A DNA stretch of 64,000 bases from Burkholderia sp. (GCA_031253835.1 JAIRVP010000065.1:62001-126000), one strand, 5' to 3'; positions 1 to 9,562 are shown, counted from the stretch's first letter. Notes: generated by a model not told the origin, from the letters alone. A program made the numbers and translations.

Positions 1-415
1 TCGGACGGCGCGAAACGCGCCGGTTGGACTCGTGCGGACGCGTTCGGTTCGCGGCCGTCGCGAGCGGGCGGACAGGCGGCGAAACGAGCGCCGCATGGGC
101 CCAGCCGGGCCGCGGGCGACGCGGAATGCGGCCATTATACGTGGCCGCGAACGGCGTTTTCGCGAACCTGGCGCCGGACGGCCGCACACCGGCTTCGGGA
201 GCATAGCGCGAGCAGGCTGCGAACCCGCGCGCTCGAAGCCGCGCGAAAGGCGCACGCAGGCCGCGTGCAAGTCGGGTTGCGCCGTCGTGCGACGGGCGAT
301 GCGCCACGCGGTGCGGCGCGATGTCGCGCAAGGATTCGGGAGGAGTCACGCCATCCGGCCGGGTGCCGGTGCGCGGCACGGGCCGCCGGCGCTTAAGCCG
401 GCGCCCGCACACCGG
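1..415. other. Intergenic left edge, no convincing gene
   Basis: No reading frame here looks coding; the short frames are GC-rich shadows. A perfect 7-bp stem (GCGGCCA at 128-134, TGGCCGC at 142-148) encloses the loop TTATACG, so a promoter-like -10 sequence could sit in a hairpin. Around 388-405 a GCCGGC/GCCGGC stem separated by GCTTAA lies just past the end of the leftward hydrolase gene and may help end its transcript, but it has no T-tract. Confidence 0.4.
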
Positions 416-1060
416 CTATCGCCACGCGTCGACGATGATGCGCTTCAGCACGTGCAGCTTGCGATGGAGGAAATGCTCGGCGCCGGGGATCACGACGACC
501 GGCAGCTCCTGCGGCCGCGCCCAGTCGTACACCGACGCGATCGGCACCGTGTCGTCGGTTTCGCCGTGGATCACGAGCGTGTTCTCGGGCACGTCGGCCA
601 CCTGCCAGCGGCTCGCGGCCGTGCCGACGAACACCATCCGCTCGATCGACTCGCCCGCGTCGCGCAGCCGCTTCGCGACATGCGACAGCACGAAGGTGCC
701 GAACGAGAAACCCGCGAGCACGAGCGGCAGGTCCGCATACGCGGGCTGCGCGCGCATGTGCGCGAGCACCGCCACGAGGTCGTCGGCTTCGCCGGTGCCG
801 TTGTCGTGCACGCCTTCGGTTGCACCGACGCCGCGGAAGTTCGACCGGTAGACGACGTAGTTCAGCTGCACGAGCGTGCGCGCGAGCGTCTGCGCGACCT
901 TGTTGTCCATCGTGCCGCCGAACAGCGGATGCGGATGCGCGACGAGCGCGATGCCGCGCGGCGCGGCGCCGCTTTCGCGCACGGCGTCCGGCAGGTCGAC
1001 CGCGATTTCGATCTGCCCGACCGGGCCCGCGATCAGCGATTTCTGCGTATGTACGTTCAT
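416..1060 (-). CDS. Alpha/beta hydrolase
   Basis: A 214-residue cytoplasmic serine hydrolase of the alpha/beta fold, of the short family related to dienelactone hydrolases and CocE-type esterases. The oxyanion region is seen in AHPHPLFGGT (about 41-50) and the nucleophile elbow is GFSFG with Ser119. An acid in HGETDDTVP and the histidine in GAEHFLH complete the triad. There is no signal peptide. It is the last gene of a leftward run, 13 bp after the ferredoxin stop, so co-transcription is likely. The substrate cannot be read from the sequence. Confidence 0.85.
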   Translation of the reverse strand: MNVHTQKSLIAGPVGQIEIAVDLPDAVRESGAAPRGIALVAHPHPLFGGTMDNKVAQTLARTLVQLNYVVYRSNFRGVGATEGVHDNGTGEADDLVAVLAHMRAQPAYADLPLVLAGFSFGTFVLSHVAKRLRDAGESIERMVFVGTAASRWQVADVPENTLVIHGETDDTVPIASVYDWARPQELPVVVIPGAEHFLHRKLHVLKRIIVDAWR

Positions 1061-1073
1061 TCGGCCGGCCCGC

Positions 1074-1391
1074 TCAGATCTTCAGGCGGTCGACGACCTT
1101 GCCGTCGCGCAGGTGCGATTCGACGATCTCGTCGATGTCGGCCTGGTCGACATACGTGTACCACGTGCCTTCCGGGTACACGACCATCACGGGCCCTTCC
1201 TCGCAGCGGTCGAGGCAGCCGGCCTTGTTGATGCGGACCTTGCCGGGCCCCGCGAGGCCGAGTTCCTTCACGCGCTTTTTCGCGTATTCCTGCATGGTCT
1301 GCGCGTCGCATTGCGCGCAGCTCGGGCGTTCGGCACCCGGGTCGCGCTGGTTCAGGCAGAAGAAGACGTGGTGCTGGTAGTAGGAATCCAT
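1074..1391 (-). CDS. Thioredoxin-like [2Fe-2S] ferredoxin
   Basis: A 105-residue protein of the (2Fe-2S) ferredoxin family with a thioredoxin fold, related to the NuoE-type and Shethna ferredoxins. Cysteines at about 12, 25, 28, 59 and 63 (FFC, CAQC, GCLDRC) supply the cluster ligands, and the C-terminal half holds the GPVMVVYPEG strand typical of the family. The frame stays open 22 codons further upstream, but homologues begin at MDSYYQHH, so the ATG at 1391 was chosen although no strong Shine-Dalgarno precedes it. It probably passes electrons to an oxidoreductase that is not identifiable from the neighbourhood. Confidence 0.85.
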   Translation of the reverse strand: MDSYYQHHVFFCLNQRDPGAERPSCAQCDAQTMQEYAKKRVKELGLAGPGKVRINKAGCLDRCEEGPVMVVYPEGTWYTYVDQADIDEIVESHLRDGKVVDRLKI

Positions 1392-1538
1392 GATGGTGGC
1401 GAGCGGCCCGGCGCGAGGCCGTGCGGAAAGAGGAGCGATTGCCGTTGCGCGGGGCAACGGAGGATGCCGAAGATTATAGCGACCGGCGCGCGCGGCTGCC
1501 CGCGATACGGCCGCCGCCGCGCGGCCCGGACCGCCGCG

Positions 1539-2690
1539 TCAGCGGCGCAGCGCGGCCGGCAGCCACGCGTGCTCGACGCGCTGGCCGAGCCAGATCAGCG
1601 CCGCGTAGGGCCAGATCCACGCGAGCCAGCGCGCGATGCTGTTGAAGTGCACGTAACGCCCCTGCCGCCAGCCCGACAGCGTGAAGTCGAAGAACGGATT
1701 GACCGGCAGCAGGTTTACGAGCGCCACGCCGGCCAGCAGTGCGAGCGCCGCGAGCGTCGCACGCCAGGTCTCCGGCACGCGCAGCGCGACGAGCGCCGCG
1801 GCGAAGCCGAGCTCGATGCCGAGCCGCGCGCCGGGTGTCGCCCACACGACGACGAGGCCGGTGGCCGACTGCATGAAGGTCGCGGCCGCCTTCAGCACGA
1901 GCGTCGCCACGACGAGCGCGATCAGCAGCCGGATGCGCGGCGCGCGCGGCCGCATCGCGAGCGACGCGATCGCCAGCGCGGCGAACAGCATCAGCCCGCC
2001 CAGCATGGCCTCCCACGCGGAATCGGACAGCCAGCCGTCGACCCGCTCGGGCCATTCGCTGACCTGCCACGCAGCCGGCAGCCACGCGAGCAGCGTGTCC
2101 TGCATCGACGCGTCGGCACGCTCCCACAGGGCGGCCGGCCAGTCGCCGATGCCGAACAGGAACGGCGACGGAAACAGGATCGCGAACGGCCACAGCGCGG
2201 CCAGCAGCAGCGGTGTCGCGCCGTCGGCCTCGAACCACGCGAAACGCAGCCGGCGCAGCGCGCCGCGGTCGAGCAGCGCGCCCGTGGCCGGCGCGACGAG
2301 CGCCGCGCCCAGCAGCGCGCCGAGCGCGTTGGCGCCGAGATCGAGATTCGACGCGACGCGCGTCGGCAGGTAGGTCTGCAGCGCTTCCATCGAGCCCGAC
2401 AGCAGCACGCCGAGCGCGCCCGCGATCAGCGTCGCGGCCACGCCGCGCCAGCGCGGGTGCAGCGCGAGTACGCCAAGCGCGCCGAACGGCAGGTAGCCGA
2501 GCACGTTCGTGACCACGTCGAACACGGTCACGTAGCGCTGCATCGGCGCGAACAGGTAGTCGAACGGCCCGATGCCGAGCGACACCCAGCCTTCGAACGG
2601 ATACAGCGACGCGTAGACGACGAGCGCCGCGTAAGCGGCGAAGGCCTGCCGCGCGAGCGGCGATGCGCGATGCGTAGCGGTCGCGTTCAT
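1539..2690 (-). CDS. VanZ-like family membrane protein
   Basis: A 383-residue multi-pass inner-membrane protein. The N-terminal third carries the VanZ-like signature: a first helix ending in YASLYPF, then FDVVTNVLGYLPFGALGVL and a GSMEALQTYLPTR segment (about 110-125), followed by further hydrophobic helices to the C terminus. Classic VanZ of teicoplanin resistance is about 160 residues, so this is the long proteobacterial form whose role is unknown. It starts 20 bp after the lipoprotein gene of the MCE transporter block and is probably in that operon. No resistance function should be inferred. Confidence 0.8.
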   Translation of the reverse strand: MNATATHRASPLARQAFAAYAALVVYASLYPFEGWVSLGIGPFDYLFAPMQRYVTVFDVVTNVLGYLPFGALGVLALHPRWRGVAATLIAGALGVLLSGSMEALQTYLPTRVASNLDLGANALGALLGAALVAPATGALLDRGALRRLRFAWFEADGATPLLLAALWPFAILFPSPFLFGIGDWPAALWERADASMQDTLLAWLPAAWQVSEWPERVDGWLSDSAWEAMLGGLMLFAALAIASLAMRPRAPRIRLLIALVVATLVLKAAATFMQSATGLVVVWATPGARLGIELGFAAALVALRVPETWRATLAALALLAGVALVNLLPVNPFFDFTLSGWRQGRYVHFNSIARWLAWIWPYAALIWLGQRVEHAWLPAALRR

Positions 2691-2709
2691 CGCGGCTGCG
2701 CGGCGCGCA

Positions 2710-3333
2710 TCACGGGGTGCCCGCGTACGCCTGCATGCCGACCCACGCGGCGATCTGCGACACGAGCTCGTCGCTCGCCGTCGCGAGCGCGCGGGCGCCG
2801 CCGGCCGCGTCCGGCGTGCTCGACGGCGCGCGCGCGACGAACGTGCGCTGGCCGAGCACCTTGCCGTCGAGCGTCAGCGTCGCGCGCGCGGTCACCGCGC
2901 CGTGGCTCTGCGACTGCCCGTCGAACACCTGTTCGAATTCGTTCAGGTCGACCTTGAGGGTCGGTGCGCGCACGCCGTCGGACCCTTCGAGCACCGCGCC
3001 GCGCGACGACAGCGCGCCGCGCAGCCGCTGCGTGAGCAGTTGCGCGGGCGGCGCGGTCCAGCGGCTGTCGCGATAGACGGCCACGTGCTGCGCGTCCGCG
3101 TACGCAAGGCGGTACGCGAACTTGTCGGAGTCGAGCGCGTCGGGCGCGGCGACGTCGAGCACCTTCAGCGCGGGGCCCGCACCGGCCGTCACGACCGAAG
3201 ACGCGGGCCCGAGGTCGTAGCGGACATTCGACAGCACCGCGCTGTTGCCGGCACAGCCGGCCGCCAGCGCGAGCGTCAGCACGGCAAGCGCGGCCGCGGC
3301 GGGACGCAGCGCGCGGTCAAGGATTCGTGGCAT
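2710..3333 (-). CDS. ABC-type transport auxiliary lipoprotein (PqiC-like)
   Basis: A roughly 207-residue outer-membrane or periplasmic lipoprotein of the auxiliary lipoprotein family found with MCE transporters (PqiC/DUF330-like). The signal peptide ends in a clear lipobox, LAAGC, with Cys27 as the lipidation site. An upstream GTG at 3420 overlaps the stop of the MlaD-like gene (GTGA), but the ATG at 3333 has AGGA 7 bases before it and gives a signal peptide of normal length, so it was chosen. The soluble domain would interact with the MCE protein. Its place after the MCE gene makes it the likely partner in lipid transfer between the membranes. Confidence 0.8.
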   Translation of the reverse strand: MPRILDRALRPAAAALAVLTLALAAGCAGNSAVLSNVRYDLGPASSVVTAGAGPALKVLDVAAPDALDSDKFAYRLAYADAQHVAVYRDSRWTAPPAQLLTQRLRGALSSRGAVLEGSDGVRAPTLKVDLNEFEQVFDGQSQSHGAVTARATLTLDGKVLGQRTFVARAPSSTPDAAGGARALATASDELVSQIAAWVGMQAYAGTP

Positions 3334-3416
3334 GGCGTGTTCCTGCATGATGTTTCCGGTCTCGATGGGCGTCATGGCCCGGCCGTCTCCGGCCGGACGA
3401 TCGATGGGTTTGCGCT

Positions 3417-4346
3417 TCACTTCCCGGCCGTCGCACCGGGCCAGACGAAGCCCGCTTCGCCGGGCCCCGGCGAAGCGCCGGGCGAACCGAACAACAGACT
3501 GCGCGGATTGCGGCCGAGTTCACCGGCCACGTCCTTCAATTGCCGCGACGCATCGCCGACACTGCCGGCCAGCGCATTGAAGCGCGGCAGCGTGTCGTAC
3601 TGCACGCGCGCGTTCAGGTCGTTCAACGCGACGCCGACCTGCTCGGCGGCCGTGCCGGCCTTGTTCAGGTTCGACACGAGCGGCCCGTTCGGCTGCAGCA
3701 GCGTGTTCGCCGACGCCATCGCGCGATTCACCTCGTGCATCGTTTCCGGCAACGCGGTGACGGCCGGGCCGAGCTGCTTCGTCAGCGTGGCCGCGCCGTC
3801 GGCCGCGTGCTGCAGGCTTTCGGCCGTCGCGCGCAGCTGCTCGCGCATCTCGGGCGACATCAGCGCGTTCGCGCTCTTGGCCGCCAGCTCGAGCTGCCGC
3901 AGCAACACGTCGCCGCGCTCCTGGATCTGGTCGAACAGGCTCGGCCGCATCGGGATCTGCGCGATCGACTTCGCCGACGACGGCAGCGGCGCCAGGTCGC
4001 GCCCCGTATCCTCGAGCTGCACGAACGCGATGCCCGTCACACCCTGGAAGCCGAGGCTGCCGTACGTGGACTGCGTGATCGGCGCGTCGTGATCGACGAG
4101 GATCCGGATCCGGATCTGGCCCGGATGCGTGCGATCGAAGCCGATCGACTGCACCTTGCCGACGTCGAGGCCGCGAAAGCGCACGGCCGCATCCGGGAAC
4201 AGCCCCGTCACGTTGGTGCGCGCGAGCAGGTCGTACGGCACGCGCACGGTGCGGTCGACGTTGAACCAGAACACGGTGCCCGCGATCGCGAGCGTCAGCG
4301 CGATCGTGAACAGGCCGGCCCAGAACGCATGTGATTTGTTTTCCAT
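3417..4346 (-). CDS. MlaD/MCE-family substrate-binding protein
   Basis: A 309-residue protein with one N-terminal transmembrane anchor (about 8-30) followed by an MCE domain (about 38-116, with VRFRGLDVGKVQSIGFD and GVTGIAFVQLED). A long periplasmic segment with coiled-coil character follows (about 130-270), ending in a Pro/Gly-rich tail. MCE proteins form hexameric rings that bind lipid between an inner-membrane ABC transporter and outer-membrane partners. It lies 24 bp after the ATPase gene. It is longer than E. coli MlaD (183 residues), which fits the PqiB/Ttg2-like group with helical extensions. Confidence 0.9.
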   Translation of the reverse strand: MENKSHAFWAGLFTIALTLAIAGTVFWFNVDRTVRVPYDLLARTNVTGLFPDAAVRFRGLDVGKVQSIGFDRTHPGQIRIRILVDHDAPITQSTYGSLGFQGVTGIAFVQLEDTGRDLAPLPSSAKSIAQIPMRPSLFDQIQERGDVLLRQLELAAKSANALMSPEMREQLRATAESLQHAADGAATLTKQLGPAVTALPETMHEVNRAMASANTLLQPNGPLVSNLNKAGTAAEQVGVALNDLNARVQYDTLPRFNALAGSVGDASRQLKDVAGELGRNPRSLLFGSPGASPGPGEAGFVWPGATAGK

Positions 4347-4370
4347 CAGAGGGTTCCTTGTCCTTGCCTG

Positions 4371-5270
4371 TTACAGCTCGACGCTCGACAGCGCCGGTTC
4401 GAGGGCCGCCTTCGGCAGCTTCGCGCGCCGCTCGGGCGGCAGCGCCTGCAATGCGCGGCGCCCGCGCAGCCCCAGGAAATATTCGTGGATGAACGGATGG
4501 TCGACGTTCGCGACCTCCTCGACCGGCGCGGCGACCAGCACCTTGCGGTCGGCCAGCACCGCGACGCGCGTCGACAGCGCGACCATCGTGTCGAGGTCGT
4601 GCGTCACCATCACGACGGTCAGCCCGAGCGTGCGGTGCAGCGTCGCGATCAGCTCGACGAATTCGTCCGACGCCTGCGGATCGAGGCCGGCCGTCGGCTC
4701 GTCGAGGAACAGCAGTTCGGGCTCGAGCGCGATCGCGCGCGCGATGCCGACCCGCTTCACCATCCCGCCCGACAGCGCGGCCGGCATCTTCGACGCGTGC
4801 TTGCACGGCAGGCCGACCATCTCGAGCTTCAGCATCACGATGTCGTGCAGCAGATCCGGCGGCACGCGGCCGAGCTCGCGCAGCGGCTGCGCGACGTTGT
4901 CGAACACCGTCATCGACGAGAACAGCGCGCCCTGCTGGAACAGCATCCCCGAGCGCGTGCGCATCATCCGCGCGCTCGCGTCGTCGATCGTCGCCGTGTC
5001 CTCGCCGAACACCTTGATCGTGCCCGACGTCGGCCGCTCGAGGCCGAGGATCTGCCGCACGAGCGTCGTCTTGCCGGAGCCCGAGCCGCCGACGATCGAC
5101 ACGATCTCGCCGCGCCGCACGTCGAAGTCGAGCTTCTGGTGAATGATGTTGCGCCCGTAGCGCTTGGTCAGGTTGCGCACCTCGATCACGAGGTCGCCGG
5201 CCGGCCGCGTGCCGACCGACCCGGCGCCGACGGCCGCCGCATGCGCGGTCGTTTCGTTCGATGCGTTCAT
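4371..5270 (-). CDS. MCE-type (MlaF-like) ABC transporter ATP-binding protein
   Basis: A 299-residue ABC ATPase. Walker A is GGSGSGKTT (about 60-68), the Q-loop is in MLFQQGALFSSM, the signature is LSGGM, Walker B is LLFLDEPTAGLDP and the switch histidine is VTHDLD. The LSGGM signature in place of LSGGQ and the strongly MlaF-like sequence identify the lipid-transport branch. An ATG overlapping the permease stop (ATGA at 5267-5270) indicates translational coupling. It powers lipid movement through the permease; direction of transport is not shown by sequence. Confidence 0.92.
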   Translation of the reverse strand: MNASNETTAHAAAVGAGSVGTRPAGDLVIEVRNLTKRYGRNIIHQKLDFDVRRGEIVSIVGGSGSGKTTLVRQILGLERPTSGTIKVFGEDTATIDDASARMMRTRSGMLFQQGALFSSMTVFDNVAQPLRELGRVPPDLLHDIVMLKLEMVGLPCKHASKMPAALSGGMVKRVGIARAIALEPELLFLDEPTAGLDPQASDEFVELIATLHRTLGLTVVMVTHDLDTMVALSTRVAVLADRKVLVAAPVEEVANVDHPFIHEYFLGLRGRRALQALPPERRAKLPKAALEPALSSVEL

Positions 5271-6391
5271 CCGAGCCCCACGTTCTGGAACAGGATCGCG
5301 AACACCGCGTCGGCGAGGATCACGACCGTGATCGACGACACGACCGACGTGGTCGTGCCTTCGCCGAGGCTCTGCGAGTTCGCCTTGATCCGGAAGCCGA
5401 AATGGCACGCGACCAGCGCGATCAGCATGCCGAACACGACGCCCTTGCCGACGCCGATGTACAGGTTCGCGATCGGCACGACGCCCGGCAGCGAGCGCAC
5501 GAAATAGTTGACGTCGATCCCGAGCACGAGCTTCGCGGCAAGCGCGCCGCCCGTCAGCGCGATGATGTTGGTCCACATCACGAGCAGCGGCATCGCGATG
5601 CCGAGCGCGAGCACGCGCGGCAGGATCAGCCGCAGCCCGTGCGGGATGCCCATCACGCGCATCGCGTCGAGCTCCTCGGTCACGCGCATCACGCCGATCT
5701 GCGCGGTGATCGCCGAGCCCGAGCGGCCCGCGACGAGGATCGCCGACAGCACGGGGCCGAGCTCGCGGATCACCGACAGCCCGAGGATGTTCACGATGTA
5801 GCGGTTCGCGCCGAACATCTGCAGCTGCTGCGCGGACAGGTAGCTGAGCACGATGCCGATCAGGAACGCGACGAGCGCGGTGATCGGCAGCGCCTGCGCG
5901 CCGGCGCTGTAGATGTTCGCCGAGGTTTCCTTCCACGGCATCGTCCGCGGGCGGCGCAGCACCGACAGCGCATCGAGGATCACGAGGCCGAACATCGCGA
6001 TGCCGCCCTGCAGGTGCTCGCCGAACGCGAAGATCGCCTGGCCGAGCCGCGTGACGGGATCGAAGCGCACGACGCGCTCCGGCGCCTCGCGCTCGCTGTC
6101 GAGCCGCTCGATGCGCTCGAAGATCGTGCGCTGCGTGGCGCTCAGCGCGACGCCGGCCGGCAGCTTGCGGCCCCACACGCGCCACAGCGCCTGGCCGCCG
6201 ACGTGGTCGAGCCGCTCGATGCCGGACAGATCCCATTCGCTCACGCGCCCGGTGGCGATGCTCGCGACGCGGCGCGCGACGGCGCCGCGATTGCGCGCAA
6301 GCGCGAGCGCGGTCCACTGGCCGTACAGGCGCACCGTCTGGCCCTGGCCGCCGGCGTCGACCGACAGGCCGGGAGGAGTCTCGAAGTCCAA
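5267..6391 (-). CDS. MlaE-family ABC permease with N-terminal STAS domain
   Basis: A 374-residue inner-membrane permease. The first ~110 residues resemble a STAS/MlaB-type domain (MDFETPPGLSV...WDLSGIERLDHVGGQALWRVWG), and the rest is an MlaE permease with about five helices, including the conserved RELGPVLSAILVAGRSGSAI stretch and EELDAMRVMGI. In E. coli the STAS function is a separate protein, MlaB; here it is fused to the permease. This is the first gene of the leftward transporter operon; its promoter must lie between 6391 and 6639, shared with the divergent nucleotidase gene. Confidence 0.9.
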   Translation of the reverse strand: MDFETPPGLSVDAGGQGQTVRLYGQWTALALARNRGAVARRVASIATGRVSEWDLSGIERLDHVGGQALWRVWGRKLPAGVALSATQRTIFERIERLDSEREAPERVVRFDPVTRLGQAIFAFGEHLQGGIAMFGLVILDALSVLRRPRTMPWKETSANIYSAGAQALPITALVAFLIGIVLSYLSAQQLQMFGANRYIVNILGLSVIRELGPVLSAILVAGRSGSAITAQIGVMRVTEELDAMRVMGIPHGLRLILPRVLALGIAMPLLVMWTNIIALTGGALAAKLVLGIDVNYFVRSLPGVVPIANLYIGVGKGVVFGMLIALVACHFGFRIKANSQSLGEGTTTSVVSSITVVILADAVFAILFQNVGLG

Positions 6392-6638
6392 GGGCAGGTT
6401 GTTTGCAAAAGGATGACAGCGGCCATTGTAGCGAACCGCCCGGCGCCGCGACGTGAGGATTTCCGTGGGGGCGCGAGGCCCGCGCCGACGGGACGTCGCC
6501 GGCTTCGCGACCTTTCATTCTTCCGTCACGTTTCCTTTCGATACTCTCACGCGCCGCACATCAGGCCGTCGGCGCCAAGCGCCGCCATTCGCTGCATCCC
6601 TCGCGATTCATAAAACAGAACACCGAACAGGACAACCG

Positions 6639-8708
6639 ATGCGTTTCCCCCCGCTTTCCCGCCGGCACGTGCCGGCCGCCGCCGCGCTCGCCAGCCTCGC
6701 GTTCACCCTCGCCGGCTGCGGCGGCGACGACGTCACCGCCACGCAACCGTCGCAGCCGCAGGCCCAGGCGCCCGTCGGCACGACGGCCACGCTCGCGCTG
6801 CTCGAGACGACCGACCTGCACACCAACGTGCTGTCGTATGACTATTTCAAGCTCGCCGCCGACAATTCGCTCGGTTTCGAGCGCGTGTCGACGCTGATCG
6901 CCCAGGCCCGCGCGCAGTACCCGAACACGCTGCTGCTCGACAACGGCGACACGATCCAGGGCACCGCGCTGTCGGACTACCAGGCGCTCGTGAAGCCGGT
7001 CGGCTGCGACCAGACGCTCGCGATCTACAAGGTGATGAACGCTGCGAAATTCGACGGCGGCGGGATCGGCAACCATGAATTCAACTACGGGCTGCCGTAC
7101 CTGTCGCAGGTGACCGGCAACACGTTCGAGGTCGACGGCCTGCCGGCGCCGGCGCAGCAGAAGAAGTGCGCGGGCCCGAACTTCCCGCAGGTGCTCGCGA
7201 ACGTGATCAGCGCGAAGACCAACGCGCCGCTGTTCACGCCGTACACGATCCTGACGCGCACGGTGACGGCGACGACGCCGGACGGCAAGACTGTCAGCGC
7301 GCCCGTAAAGATCGGCATCATCGGCTTCACGCCGCCTGCGATCATGAACTGGGACAAGCGCTGGCTCGACGGCAAGGTCTACACGACCGGCCTGAAGGAA
7401 GCGGCCGAGAAGTACATTCCGGAAATGCGCGCGAAGGGCGCCGATCTCGTCGTCGCGATCTCGCACGGCGGCCTCGACAATTCCGCGTACTCGCCGACGA
7501 TGGAAAACGGCAGCTGGTGGCTGTCGAAGGTGGCGGGCATCGACGCGATGCTGATCGGCCACTCGCACCAGGTGTTCCCGGACGCGAACAGCACCGTGTC
7601 GCAGTTCAACCTGCCGGGCGTCGACAAGGTGAAGGGCACCGTCAACGGCGTGCCGACCGTGATGGCCAACTACTGGGGCAAGCACCTCGGCGTGATCAAG
7701 CTCGGCCTGAAGTTCGACGGCAAGACGTGGAGCGTCGACAAGTCGCAGACGACCGTCGAGGCGCGCTCGACCCAGAACGCCGACAAGAGCTACGTCGCGG
7801 CCGATCCGTCGGTGTCCGCGGCGATCGCCGCCGAGCACCAGGCGACGATCGACTACGTGAAGACGCCGATCGGCTCGACCGACTACCGGATGAACTCGTA
7901 CTTCGCGGATGTCGGCGATCCGGGCGCGATCCAGATCGTCAACGAGGCGCAGGCCGACTACGTGAAGACCTACGTGCAGGCGAACCTGCCGCAGTACGCG
8001 TCGCTGCCGGTGCTGTCGGTCAGCGCGCCGTTCAAGAGCGGCTTCGGCGGCGGCACGGACTACACCGATGTCGCGCCGGGCGCGCTCGCGATCAACAACG
8101 CGGCCGACCTGTACCTGTATCCGAACACCGTGTACGCGGTGAAGGTGAGCGGCGCCGACGTGAAGAACTGGCTCGAGACGGCCGCCAAGCGCTTCAACCG
8201 GATCGACCCGACCAAGGCGACCGTGCAGCCGCTCGTCAGCACCTTCCCCGGCTACAACTTCGACATGTTCACGTCGGCCGATCTCGCGTATGAAATCGAC
8301 GTCACGCAGCCGCTCGGCAGCCGCATCAAGAACCTGACGTACAAGGGCGCGCCGATCGACCCGAACGCGCAGTTCATCGTCGCGACCAACAACTACCGCG
8401 CGAGCGGCGGCGGCAACTTCCCGGGCCTCGACGGCAGCAAGACGATCTTCGCGTCGCCCGATGCGAACCGCGACGTGCTGATCGCGTTCGTCAAGCAACG
8501 CGGCGCGATCACGCGCGCGGCCGACGGCGCGCAGCGCAGCTGGCGCTTCACGAAGCTCGCGAGCTCGGTCGCGCATGTGCAGTTCGCGTCCGCGCCGAAC
8601 CGGCTCGGCGATGCGGCGGCGGCCGGCCTGACCGGCATCACGCAGGTCGCGGCCGACGACGGCTCGGGCAAGAACCTCGCCACCTACGAGATCGACCTGA
8701 CGCAATGA
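6639..8708 (+). CDS. cpdB: 2',3'-cyclic-nucleotide 2'-phosphodiesterase/3'-nucleotidase
   Basis: A 689-residue lipoprotein of the 5'-nucleotidase/CpdB family. The signal peptide ends in LAGC with Cys27, so it is probably lipid-anchored, unlike soluble periplasmic E. coli CpdB. Metal ligands of the calcineurin-like domain are visible: ETTDLHTN, DNGDTIQG, GNHEFNYG, SHGG and GHSHQ. The C-terminal nucleotidase domain carries the substrate-binding YRASGGGNFPG motif. It would cleave cyclic nucleotides and 3'-nucleotides to salvage phosphate and nucleosides. The ATG at 6639 follows ACAGGA; the longer upstream open frame is not used. The stop overlaps the next gene's ATG. Confidence 0.85.
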   Translation: MRFPPLSRRHVPAAAALASLAFTLAGCGGDDVTATQPSQPQAQAPVGTTATLALLETTDLHTNVLSYDYFKLAADNSLGFERVSTLIAQARAQYPNTLLLDNGDTIQGTALSDYQALVKPVGCDQTLAIYKVMNAAKFDGGGIGNHEFNYGLPYLSQVTGNTFEVDGLPAPAQQKKCAGPNFPQVLANVISAKTNAPLFTPYTILTRTVTATTPDGKTVSAPVKIGIIGFTPPAIMNWDKRWLDGKVYTTGLKEAAEKYIPEMRAKGADLVVAISHGGLDNSAYSPTMENGSWWLSKVAGIDAMLIGHSHQVFPDANSTVSQFNLPGVDKVKGTVNGVPTVMANYWGKHLGVIKLGLKFDGKTWSVDKSQTTVEARSTQNADKSYVAADPSVSAAIAAEHQATIDYVKTPIGSTDYRMNSYFADVGDPGAIQIVNEAQADYVKTYVQANLPQYASLPVLSVSAPFKSGFGGGTDYTDVAPGALAINNAADLYLYPNTVYAVKVSGADVKNWLETAAKRFNRIDPTKATVQPLVSTFPGYNFDMFTSADLAYEIDVTQPLGSRIKNLTYKGAPIDPNAQFIVATNNYRASGGGNFPGLDGSKTIFASPDANRDVLIAFVKQRGAITRAADGAQRSWRFTKLASSVAHVQFASAPNRLGDAAAAGLTGITQVAADDGSGKNLATYEIDLTQ

Positions 8709-9562
8709 GACACGCGATGCAACCGATCCGGACGATGCGGCCGGCCGAAACCGGCCTCGCCGCCGCCGCGCGGCGCATGCTGCGCGCGAAACTCCCGCCG
8801 GCCGCGCTGCTCGCGGCGGCGGCCGTGACCGTCGCGGCCGTCGTCGCGGCGACCGGCCTGCGCGGCGCCGGCCCCGCGCCGAGCGCCGCGCAGCTCGACG
8901 AGTGGCAGGCGATGGTCACGCAGGCCACCGAGCCGCACGCGCTGGCGCAGTTGCGCACGCTCGCGCGCCGCGGCTCGGGCGCCGCACAGGCGGCGCTCGG
9001 CATCGCGCTCGTCGATGCGCGCGAGCCGGGGCTGCGCGACGAAGGGCGCGGCTGGCTGGAAACGGCCGCGACGGCGGACGGCCAGGCCGACGCGCCGGCC
9101 GCACGGCGCGCGCAGCTCGCACTCGGCAAGGCGATGCTGCTCGGCAGCAGCGACATCCCGAAAGACTACGCACGCGCCCGCACGCTGCTCGGCGCGGCGG
9201 CCGGGCAGGGCGACCCGGCCGCCGCGTATTACCTCGGGCTGATCTACCGCAGCGGCTATGGCATCGCCGCCGATCCCGCGCAGGCCGCGCACTGGTTCGA
9301 GGTCGCGTCGCGAGCCGACATCCCGGCCGCGGACTTCATGCTCGCGAACGCGTACCGCGACGGCAGCGGCGTGCCGCACGACGAAGCGCGCGCACTGGCG
9401 CTGTATCGCCGGGCGGCCGAGCACGAGTTGCCGGAGGCCGTGCAGACGCTCGCGATGGCCTATCGCAACGGCGAACTCGGGCTCAAGCCCGACGCGGACG
9501 CGTTCCACGCGCAGTGGATCGAGACCGCGCACGCGCTGAAGCACCCGGTCGTCGCGCCGTGA
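8705..9562 (+). CDS. Sel1-repeat (tetratricopeptide-like) protein
   Basis: A 285-residue protein with one hydrophobic segment near the N terminus (about 34-58), probably a membrane anchor or signal sequence, and a C-terminal half of Sel1-like repeats. The best repeats are AAYYLGLIYRSGYGIAADPAQAAHWFEVAS and the following ADFMLANAYRDGSGVPHDEARALALYRRAA (about 175-240). Such solenoids mediate protein contacts; no catalytic residues are apparent. Its start codon overlaps the nucleotidase stop (ATGA), so the two are translationally coupled and may act in the same envelope compartment. Confidence 0.75.
   Translation: MRHAMQPIRTMRPAETGLAAAARRMLRAKLPPAALLAAAAVTVAAVVAATGLRGAGPAPSAAQLDEWQAMVTQATEPHALAQLRTLARRGSGAAQAALGIALVDAREPGLRDEGRGWLETAATADGQADAPAARRAQLALGKAMLLGSSDIPKDYARARTLLGAAAGQGDPAAAYYLGLIYRSGYGIAADPAQAAHWFEVASRADIPAADFMLANAYRDGSGVPHDEARALALYRRAAEHELPEAVQTLAMAYRNGELGLKPDADAFHAQWIETAHALKHPVVAP

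Noticed and set aside
24..206. Short frame at the left edge
   Set aside because: No ribosome site, no recognisable motif, and it competes with overlapping frames of equal quality.
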